A stretch of DNA of 64,000 nt from Aliikangiella coralliicola (GTDB lineage: Bacteria; Pseudomonadota; Gammaproteobacteria; Enterobacterales; Kangiellaceae). Positions 39,889 to 46,649 of the stretch are shown here, piece after piece; position 1 is the first letter of the stretch, and the number at the start of each line of letters is the position of its first letter. The stretch spans positions 186,001 to 250,000 of the forward strand of contig NZ_ML660162.1 in assembly GCF_007004725.1 (NCBI RefSeq), given 5' to 3'. Below the pieces are notes generated by a model that was given only the letters and a program-made list of their open reading frames with translations, did not search any database and was not told the DNA's origin. The position numbers and the translations under genes are program-made.

Positions 39889-40325
39889 GTAACGGTTTTA
39901 GTGATACTCGGCTCTTCTCGCGTAACAACATGAAACCAATCTTCCCCAGTCCTTACTTCAAAGTGCAATAATTCCCCGGGAGTAATGTCCATAATCAATG
40001 TCTCAGATTTAATATAACTTAGTAATGAAGAGGATTTGTATTGTCCAATTACTCCTTCGTCTCGAAACTCATCATCTTGGCCTTTGTTTGCGCACTCATC
40101 AAATACTTGTATAAAAACAACATCGTCAAAGTAAACTCTATAGCGAGGACCTTTAGGTTCAACTCGATATACCCCTTTGATTATGTTTCCTTCTCCAAGA
40201 TCAATATCTTCTTTTTCTTTTGAGAGAATACCGCCAACCAATTCGATCGCCAAAGTATTATCTTGATAGATACAAGAATCGATCAACCACCTATCATAAG
40301 TTTGAGAGTCTAAGTCTGATTTCAT
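39885..40325 (-). CDS. Duplicated unknown cassette protein, copy B
   Basis: Same length and start as copy A at 36396, with eight substitutions (for example Ile-Gly-Asp-Ile-Pro to Val-Gly-Gly-Ile-Leu near residue 29, and a conservative Asp-to-Glu late in the protein). Both copies are intact, so neither has been visibly inactivated since the duplication. Function unknown. Confidence 0.7.
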   Translation of the reverse strand: MKSDLDSQTYDRWLIDSCIYQDNTLAIELVGGILSKEKEDIDLGEGNIIKGVYRVEPKGPRYRVYFDDVVFIQVFDECANKGQDDEFRDEGVIGQYKSSSLLSYIKSETLIMDITPGELLHFEVRTGEDWFHVVTREEPSITKTVT

Positions 40326-40331
40326 TTAGTT

Positions 40332-40379
40332 ATTTAACGCGCAGCGCTGTTTTTAGTCTGTTGCCGGGTCTGGTTAAGA
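40332..40379 (-). repeat. attC site (short)
   Basis: ATTTAAC at 40332-40338 and GTTAAGA near 40373; inner GCGCAGCGCTGTTTTTAGTC. Confidence 0.72.
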
Positions 40380-40724
40380 CTAATCATAATAAAAGGCATC
40401 TTCTACGATAAATCTGCAAAATTTCTCCACCGCATAGAGTGACTTGATTTCTTGCTCTCCACGAGCTTCAATTGCATTCAACGCTCGCTTTTTTAGCAAA
40501 TACCCATAAATGAATTTTTGATGGTTCAGAGGTTGAAACCATTCGAACTTCCCGCTTTCGATTAGCTCTCCGATTGTTTTATGAGAGTTTAGTGCGTTTT
40601 CCTTAGTAAAGTCTGCTTCGTTTATTTGCATATCCGGCTCGATCTTTTTTTCCCAGTCACCGCAAATCTCTGTAGCATCTACCGCCAAAGGCAGAAATAG
40701 GAGTATTAACGAAATTTTCTTCAT
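40380..40724 (-). CDS. Small exported protein of unknown function (cassette)
   Basis: 114 residues with a signal peptide (cleavage after V-D-A). Two cysteines (E-I-C-G, K-F-C-R) probably pair; the rest is helical and charged. First clear cassette next to the array's upstream end; an attC (40732) precedes it. Unrecognised. Confidence 0.6.
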   Translation of the reverse strand: MKKISLILLFLPLAVDATEICGDWEKKIEPDMQINEADFTKENALNSHKTIGELIESGKFEWFQPLNHQKFIYGYLLKKRALNAIEARGEQEIKSLYAVEKFCRFIVEDAFYYD

Positions 40725-40731
40725 AGTAGTC

Positions 40732-40797
40732 TTAACGCTTGTTTAAATTGTGAGGCTGTATTTTAGCCGAATCCATTTTCTAACTCTTGTGACAGCT
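40732..40797 (-). repeat. attC site (rightmost)
   Basis: TTAACGC at 40732-40738; inner AAATTGTGAGGCTGTATTTT and far box GTGACAG (degenerate GTTRRRY). A junction motif TGGTAGACTGTCTGG follows at 40801-40815. Confidence 0.75.
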
Positions 40798-40827
40798 TTT
40801 GGTAGACTGTCTGGTAATTTTGATATG

Positions 40828-42015
40828 TTATCTTAAATCAGGGAGCAATACTCTGAACAAGCTGCCCTCACCAAATTTGCTTTCGAGTGAAATTTTTCCG
40901 CCAAGGAATGTTACCAATTTTTTAACTATTGGCAACCCCAGTCCAGTACTATCGACTTCTTTATTCATTACACCATGAACTCTTTTATACTCGTCAAAAA
41001 CAGCTTCAAAATTTTCTTCCTTAATTCCAATCCCTGTATCCTGAACTAATAGTTCGATCTCTCCTTTTAAATTTTGAAAAAGCTTTATGGTCACCTCTCC
41101 TTCTTCTGTATATTTAATTCCATTGCTCACTAAATTGACAATGATTTCACGGATACGAGCTTTGTCTGATGTAAACTTGATTGGAGATTCGAAACTGTGT
41201 TTAAACTCAATTTCAATTCCTTGTTCCGTGCTCATGGGTTGCATAGATTTAACGACATTATCCACCAGAAGAACTATATCAAATTCAGAGACATCTAGTT
41301 CGAGTTGCCCTGACTCTAAATACGATAGGTCAAGAAGTTCATTCACAAGGTATTCCAACCTATCACAGCCGTCTTTAAATCTTTGCGAAATCTCATTTGC
41401 CTTCTGCAGATCTCCTTTTTCATAGAAAGTTTTCATTAAGTTGCCAAACCCGACAACAGAGTTCAATGGGTTCTTTAGTTCATGCGCGATATGACTTAAG
41501 TGATTAACTTTTCTCATATTTTGCAACCCATATAGGCTTAGTGCTTCATAAGCAGCAGAGGAGTTTTGCTGTAAGAGAGGGAATTCGGCCTCGCACCTTA
41601 GTTCTCCAATATGGTTTTCGTCAATTAAATGGGTTAAGCCAGTAATATCGACTATCTGAGCATAATAAAAAGCAGGTACATTATTTACATCTCGCACAAT
41701 CGTTACCTGGAGTAAAACATGTTTGGTTTTACCGCTTTTAGTTCTATAGCGTTTTGATAGTTGGTAGAAAGGTATTTCACCACTACGCAACTTTTTGTCT
41801 AATGTAACATTGCTAGTAACATCATCCGGGTGAGTGATGTCCTGAAAGCTCATTTTTAACAGTTCTTCTTCTGAATATTCGCAAATTTCACAAAACTGCT
41901 GATTAGCCTGTAGGTAGTCGCCATTAAGGTTATTAATGGTTACTCCATATGGCATTCTCTTTGAAAATTTCTCAAGGGAGCTTAAGGCTTGAGCAGGATT
42001 CATAGGGTACACCAT
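40828..42015 (-). CDS. PAS-domain sensor histidine kinase
   Basis: 395 residues, cytoplasmic: a PAS domain (about 20-125, with the N-x-x-G-D-Y-L-Q-A-N and Y-S-E-E-E-L motifs), a linker, then HisKA with H178 (H-E-L-K-N-P-L) and an ATPase domain with the N box (E-I-I-V-N-L-V-S-N-G-I-K-Y-T), G1 (D-T-G-I-G-I) and G2 (G-L-G-L-P-I). An in-frame ATG at residue 5 is an alternative start. No response regulator is adjacent. It is the last gene on the array side, separated from 40732 by a junction motif, and may be array or backbone. Confidence 0.88.
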   Translation of the reverse strand: MVYPMNPAQALSSLEKFSKRMPYGVTINNLNGDYLQANQQFCEICEYSEEELLKMSFQDITHPDDVTSNVTLDKKLRSGEIPFYQLSKRYRTKSGKTKHVLLQVTIVRDVNNVPAFYYAQIVDITGLTHLIDENHIGELRCEAEFPLLQQNSSAAYEALSLYGLQNMRKVNHLSHIAHELKNPLNSVVGFGNLMKTFYEKGDLQKANEISQRFKDGCDRLEYLVNELLDLSYLESGQLELDVSEFDIVLLVDNVVKSMQPMSTEQGIEIEFKHSFESPIKFTSDKARIREIIVNLVSNGIKYTEEGEVTIKLFQNLKGEIELLVQDTGIGIKEENFEAVFDEYKRVHGVMNKEVDSTGLGLPIVKKLVTFLGGKISLESKFGEGSLFRVLLPDLR

Positions 42016-42367
42016 TAGCGTTTTTTTAATCTGTAAAGTTTAGTATAGACAACACAGCGATTACACATTCTTAAATTAGTCGAGATTTACTACTCTCTCG
42101 ATACCATAATAGGCATGGTCGCATCCGATGCGAATGGCCCTATGGCAATATCATTTAGTAAAAGCGCAATTATTGAATATAGTATCAGGTTTATTCCCCC
42201 CTAAATAAAAGGGCAATTTATCCCCAAATGATATATTACATTAGTTGAATTCAACTACAGCTAATAATGAGTCAGCTTTATTGACAAATGCTGGCTTAAT
42301 AGGCGAGGGAATTAAATCTTACAGGTATGTTTTTAGTGATTATTAGACATTTATTAAGATCTACCGC
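42016..42367. other. Gap at the presumed upstream end of the array
   Basis: About 350 bases where an attI site would be expected. Only a GCATCCGATGC palindrome (42122-42132) stands out. No integrase frame on either strand and no clear attI. Confidence 0.45.
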
Positions 42368-42742
42368 TCATAAACTATTCTTAATATCACCAACCACCCT
42401 TCTCTTAACCTCCACCACATCCTCAGCCAAAAAATCACAACGATACCGCTTCTTAATCCCAAACTCCGTCAACGTAAAATGATAAGTCGACTCAACCCCA
42501 TGATTTGCCAGACAACTCTTCACACAATGCAATTGGCAACCATCCAACGCAATAATCTCGCGTCCAGACTTTGCCTTTTTAACCAAAGACTTCACACCAC
42601 CACCCACACCCGCAATACACGACATCTCAGCAATATTTTCACGATCTAATTCCACCGCAACCTGATTGGCCAACTGCGCAATGTTAGAACATCCCGAACA
42701 TGAATAAACCAGGGGCAACTCACTACTACTTTTTTCCGCCAC
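42368..42742 (-). CDS. DGC-domain putative zinc-binding protein
   Basis: 124 residues from GTG 42742. C-S-G-C-S-N near residue 15 and D-G-C-Q-L-H-C-V-K-S-C-L near 68 are the D-G-C motif and cysteines of the DGC family. Members are small cytoplasmic proteins often near metal or thiol genes. Not a cassette-type context: the gene is followed by a copper-type membrane protein on the same strand. Confidence 0.78.
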   Translation of the reverse strand: MAEKSSSELPLVYSCSGCSNIAQLANQVAVELDRENIAEMSCIAGVGGGVKSLVKKAKSGREIIALDGCQLHCVKSCLANHGVESTYHFTLTEFGIKKRYRCDFLAEDVVEVKRRVVGDIKNSL

Positions 42743-42821
42743 AATAAAGCACCTATAAAAAACTCGCGAATCAACGCGAGTTAAATCAATTTCTCACCAA
42801 AACATCCAGCCACAAACTAAA

Positions 42822-43265
42822 CTACCACAGCCACCCAGTCCGAAAAGAAACACCGACAACCACAAACATAATTGAAAAACACGTTACCGGAATAATATGC
42901 CAGGCCATTACCACCAAATTTCTTTCTGACAGATTTGGAATAATCCGCAGCTTTGCATCAATGGCAAAACCCACAGTCAAAGTAAGCAAAATCAGTTTTA
43001 ATGCAATACCATGAGACACCGGATCAGCCAGGTTAAACCACTGACTCACATCGGGAATTAAACGGTGGGCTAAAGCAAGACCAGTCACCACTTGCAAAAC
43101 AAGCGCAGGCAAACCAATTTTTTCATAAACCGATTCAAAATCGAGTAACTGCCTGGTCGCCCCTTCTCGCAACACCTTTGGCAGCACAACCAACGAAAGC
43201 ACGATATGACCGCCCGTCCAAATTGTGGCGGCAAGAATGTGAATTAATAAAAGCGTTCCATACAT
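42822..43265 (-). CDS. CopD family membrane protein
   Basis: 147 residues with four transmembrane helices; H-I-L-A-A-T-I-W-T-G-G-H at the N-terminus is the CopD/YebZ-type signature, thought to coordinate copper or haem. It probably mediates copper handling at the inner membrane. The 79-base gap to the DGC gene allows co-transcription. Confidence 0.8.
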   Translation of the reverse strand: MYGTLLLIHILAATIWTGGHIVLSLVVLPKVLREGATRQLLDFESVYEKIGLPALVLQVVTGLALAHRLIPDVSQWFNLADPVSHGIALKLILLTLTVGFAIDAKLRIIPNLSERNLVVMAWHIIPVTCFSIMFVVVGVSFRTGWLW

Positions 43266-43371
43266 GATTTTCTACCAGCGAGAAATCGACCAATCTATAT
43301 CGACAATTTACCGATGCAGCCAGTATTAAAATTGATCACGATCAAGTGAACGCCATTGCATAAGCAAATGA

Positions 43372-43899
43372 TTAAGTTATTTCATTCACATAATAATCTT
43401 GCTTATGGCCCCGACGCTCAAACAGCGTTCGCACTGCCCTTGCACAGTGTTCTTCCTGGAAAACATACATCTCAATTTCGTTGCCGTTATCATCTAACCT
43501 TGTGAGTCGCCATTTTCCTGGTCCAAGGTTTTTATTAACAGCATTTAGCGACGACGGCTCAACCTGGAGCACATGACAAATCAGATCAAGCGCCAGCTTA
43601 GTATCAGCACAATAACTCAAAACTCTCACCGAAACTTTTAACGCATCTTTGCTGGAATTATCCGAATCATCATCAGAACCAACTAATCCTGACTCATTTA
43701 CCGCAGCAAAAAGCCAAAATTTAGTATTTTCAATCTGAATAACTGAGGCAGAAGTTAAACCTAGTCCCTCTTCTTCATATTGAAAAAATTCAATGCCAAA
43801 TCGTTCCGCGATATCCTGAGGGTATAGATTAAAAGTACACAGATAGAATGAGAATCCTACGTCTTGCCAGTCGTTACTTGAGAGTTGTTTTATTGTCAT
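43372..43899 (-). CDS. Unknown soluble protein
   Basis: 175 residues; the N-terminal half has strands (F-S-F-Y-L-C-T-F-N-L-Y), an acidic loop (S-D-D-D-S-D-N-S-S) and then an alpha/beta C-terminal half. No signal or membrane segment. Not recognised. On the backbone side, away from attC sites. Confidence 0.6.
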   Translation of the reverse strand: MTIKQLSSNDWQDVGFSFYLCTFNLYPQDIAERFGIEFFQYEEEGLGLTSASVIQIENTKFWLFAAVNESGLVGSDDDSDNSSKDALKVSVRVLSYCADTKLALDLICHVLQVEPSSLNAVNKNLGPGKWRLTRLDDNGNEIEMYVFQEEHCARAVRTLFERRGHKQDYYVNEIT

Positions 43900-43944
43900 C
43901 GTTTTTTACAGGATAGGTGTTCCTGATTGGTAAGAGCTTAAATC

Positions 43945-44062
43945 CCTTCTAACTCCCCTTTTCAAAGGGGAGGATCTGAACTTCCCCCCTCAACCTCTCC
44001 TTTTAAAAAGTGAGAGCCTTAGTTTCCCCCTTTTGAAAAGGGGGATTGAGGGGGATTTATCA
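43945..44062. repeat. GC-rich palindromic (REP-like) cluster
   Basis: CTCCCCTTTTCAAAGGGGAG and CCCCCTTTTGAAAAGGGGG palindromes in an otherwise AT-rich genome. A similar CCCTCTCCC...GGGAGAGGG cluster is at 51223-51292. Confidence 0.75.
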
Positions 44063-44107
44063 TTGATCACAAAGTCTACTATTTAGCTTCCTAAAGTGGC
44101 GTTCAAT

Positions 44108-44371
44108 CTACGTCGACGGCGCCATCGGGTTAACAAATAATATTAGCAGACCAATACCGATTGAAATAATCGGCAAGCTATCAAGAAATCCCGCAATAAC
44201 CATGGTTCTCACCTGTAAATCTTTAGCGAGTTCAGGTTGGCGGGCAGCCCCTTCGATATACTTTGCGGCCACATTGCCGATACCCAAACCCGAGCCGATT
44301 GCACCGCCCGCGATTACAATCGCCGCAGCAATGATACTGGCCGCATTAAATAGTTCGTTCTCGTTCATCAT
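44108..44371 (-). CDS. atpE: ATP synthase F0 subunit c (orphan copy)
   Basis: About 87 residues from the first of two adjacent ATGs (44371/44368), AGAGGG upstream. Two transmembrane helices with a polar loop A-R-Q-P-E. Helix 2 carries the proton-binding carboxylate, Asp in G-F-L-D-S-L-P-I-I; helix 1 has G-S-G-L-G-I-G and no Gln at the Na+-site position, so H+ specificity is likely. Subunit c genes normally lie in atpIBEFHAGDC; here no other atp gene is near and a divergent LysR regulator follows. It may be a second, conditionally used c-ring gene. Confidence 0.9.
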   Translation of the reverse strand: MMNENELFNAASIIAAAIVIAGGAIGSGLGIGNVAAKYIEGAARQPELAKDLQVRTMVIAGFLDSLPIISIGIGLLILFVNPMAPST

Positions 44372-44518
44372 CTTTCCCTCTTTGGTTGGCTGGCGTGAAA
44401 AGAAAGTCACGTTAAAAGCATACATTGTTCTCCATCTGATGATAATATAGCTAACTGTGATAACTCTGTTTTCATATAAAAACAATCAAACCATCGAAAA
44501 CCTTTCAAGAAGGACAAA

Positions 44519-45439
44519 ATGATAAGTCGTTGGCAAGGTATTGAAGAATTTGTTCAAGTCGTAAAATGTGGCTCATTTTCAGCGGCCGCCAGAACCCTCG
44601 GCATCTCTAAAAGCCACGTCAGCCAGCAGATAAGCAAACTCGAAGACAGACTCGCGAGTCGCCTACTCCACCGCACCACGCGCAAACTGACCTTAACTGA
44701 AACCGGTGAATATTATTATCATCGTTGCCAGCAGATCCTCGAAGATTTGGAAAATACAGAGCATTCGGTCAATCAACTTCAGGAAGAGGTTCAGGGTTTA
44801 TTACGAATTAGCTCCCCTCATTTGCTGGGTGAATCACATTTGGTTCCAGCCATTGCAGAGTTTTTGTCAGAGCACCCCAAACTCGATATCGAACTCGATT
44901 TTAGTAGCAAGAAAATCGACTTAATTGCAGAATATTACGATCTCGCCCTACAGGTTGGTAAAAGAAAAGACGTTAATGTCGTCAATCTCCCCTTGGCCAC
45001 AACCCGTTTTTTTATCGTTGCGAGTCCCGGTTATCTAGCAAACACGAATGAATTGATCGAGCCCGCAAACATCCAGAATCATAATTGCCTGCTGTTTATG
45101 GACAGAGGTGTCAGCAAACCCTGGTTACTGAAAAAACAAGAAGATGATACGCCGCTGCCAATCAAAGTTATGAGTCACTGGCGCAGCAATAGTGGACCAG
45201 CCCTTCGTGCCGCCGCCAAAAAAGGCCTGGGGCTCGCCTATTTACCCGATTACTATTTAAAGCAGGATATCGAAGAAGGTTCGTTAAAAATTCTGTTGCC
45301 GGAATGGAGTTTTAATCAACGGGAAATTGTTGCAATCTATCCGCACAAAAATCATTTATCTGCAAAAACACGGCTTTTCTCGCAATTTTTAAAAGCATTT
45401 TTTGAACGAAAAGAGCAGCAGTTTTCGTTGTCTGTTTAA
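44519..45439 (+). CDS. LysR family transcriptional regulator
   Basis: 306 residues: N-terminal winged HTH (F-S-A-A-A-R-T-L-G-I-S-K-S-H-V-S-Q-Q-I-S-K-L-E), linker helix, then the periplasmic-binding-like effector domain. AAGGAC precedes ATG 44519. It is divergent from the orphan atpE, the usual layout of a LysR regulator and its target, so control of that gene is plausible (inference). Confidence 0.92.
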   Translation: MISRWQGIEEFVQVVKCGSFSAAARTLGISKSHVSQQISKLEDRLASRLLHRTTRKLTLTETGEYYYHRCQQILEDLENTEHSVNQLQEEVQGLLRISSPHLLGESHLVPAIAEFLSEHPKLDIELDFSSKKIDLIAEYYDLALQVGKRKDVNVVNLPLATTRFFIVASPGYLANTNELIEPANIQNHNCLLFMDRGVSKPWLLKKQEDDTPLPIKVMSHWRSNSGPALRAAAKKGLGLAYLPDYYLKQDIEEGSLKILLPEWSFNQREIVAIYPHKNHLSAKTRLFSQFLKAFFERKEQQFSLSV

Positions 45440-45476
45440 CTCCCTGTCATCTTAAGCACTCGCCCCAGCACTAAAA

Positions 45477-46649
45477 CTAACTATCCAGATAAACATACAA
45501 AAGATCTTTGCTCAGCTCTAACATCGCTTTTCGCGCTGGAATTTCATCTTCTTGATTCAGCTTCAACTTTATCAAGTCAGTCATGGCATTAGTGACCGGG
45601 TTCATCATTGGCGGAAAGTTATCTAACTGATGGATCAACGCGGGCTTCTTGATCATTAAGTACGCGGGAAAATGCTCTCTTGGCCAAGCATCGTTTTCTT
45701 CCCAGAAGTCTTGCCATTGTCTGTGAATATCATAAGACTTCAAGTCATCAAGTAAATCTTCGGCGTAATCGCCATCGGCTTCCATTAACAAACAAATCAC
45801 GATCATCGCATTATCATCTTGATGGAGCGCCAGATAACTGCGTGCTAACCGTTCGAGTAAAATGGGTTGCTGATAAAGATTAGTGTCGGCCAATAAACCG
45901 GTGACCGCGCTTCGATAATCAGGAATTTCTAATAAAGCGAAGCTCGCATGTAATTCAGGTTGGGCTGGGTCGAAGTTTACATTCACCATATTATTCGCTA
46001 AACGGCGCCAGGCGAATGAAAGATAATCTCTGGTTGACTGTCCCAGTACCTCTACCGCAAGTGGCATCACTTCTGTTTTTAACCCAGTTAACTCCGCCGC
46101 TAGCATCTCCGAATCAATTTGTTCATTAGCCTGCATATGTAAACCATAATTAATTAAATCCTGGTAACCCCCAAGCCGTGGGCATTCAGCATTCAGTTCG
46201 GAAAGTTTTTTCAAGATATTTTGCGCCAGAGAAAACTGCCGCGCTTCGAGGTATTGCAACAATTCGTGTTCGACTAACTGCGCCGTGTTATCCATAAATA
46301 AATCAAGCTGAGGTTGGTCTTGTGGTCTTAACCAACATTGAGTTAGCTGACTGTTTTGTTGAGAATTATGACTGGCAGATAAAATTTTTCGTTTCTCATT
46401 AGTCCAGCTAAAATATTCTTGAGGTTCCGAGACCAGACCTAAACTGCGGCAGTGTCGCTCGGTATCCGCTAATAAATTTCTTAGGGCTTCTTGGTTGAGT
46501 TGAATAGCATCAATGAGCAATTCATTTTTTTCATATCGCCAGGCTTCATATTCCGAGTAATCAATAAAATTATCCGTTAACAACCAATCAATCAGACAAA
46601 ATCGACTTTGCTGGCTGAGCTGTTGATCGATAGTCGCGATAGTTATCAT
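45477..46649 (-). CDS. Unknown protein coupled to SNF2 helicase
   Basis: 390 residues from ATG 46649, whose ATGA overlaps the TGA of the helicase gene; a longer start (46673) is rejected because of this coupling. Largely helical (L-N-Q-E-A-L-R-N-L-L-A-D-T-E-R), soluble, no metal or catalytic motif seen. It should be made in step with the helicase and may be its partner. Not recognised. Confidence 0.7.
   Translation of the reverse strand: MITIATIDQQLSQQSRFCLIDWLLTDNFIDYSEYEAWRYEKNELLIDAIQLNQEALRNLLADTERHCRSLGLVSEPQEYFSWTNEKRKILSASHNSQQNSQLTQCWLRPQDQPQLDLFMDNTAQLVEHELLQYLEARQFSLAQNILKKLSELNAECPRLGGYQDLINYGLHMQANEQIDSEMLAAELTGLKTEVMPLAVEVLGQSTRDYLSFAWRRLANNMVNVNFDPAQPELHASFALLEIPDYRSAVTGLLADTNLYQQPILLERLARSYLALHQDDNAMIVICLLMEADGDYAEDLLDDLKSYDIHRQWQDFWEENDAWPREHFPAYLMIKKPALIHQLDNFPPMMNPVTNAMTDLIKLKLNQEDEIPARKAMLELSKDLLYVYLDS

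Larger units (their letters stand above)
10780..40797 (-). mobile_element. Integron cassette array without integrase (CALIN)
   Basis: Limits are the outermost attC sites I can support. Between them lie about 45 genes, mostly 60-250 codons and nearly all on the minus strand, with attC-like sites in most gaps. Read on the plus strand the sites run from an RYYYAAC-type box (often TAACGC) to a GTTRRRY-type box that touches the stop codon of the next gene. Cassette transcription runs right to left, so an integrase gene would be expected near 41-43 kb on the plus strand; only a histidine kinase and housekeeping-type genes are there. The array may extend to about 9.0 kb and 42.0 kb. Confidence 0.85.

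Noticed and set aside
10780-40797. Prophage or plasmid insertion as an explanation of the region
   Set aside because: No phage structural, replication, relaxase or integrase genes are present.
42016-43371. Position where an integron integrase should be
   Set aside because: Neither strand has a tyrosine-recombinase-like frame here; the genes are a DGC protein and a CopD protein, so I do not call an integrase.
43945-44062. CRISPR array
   Set aside because: The repeats are palindromic GC-rich units without regular spacers or cas genes; REP-type repeats are a better fit.
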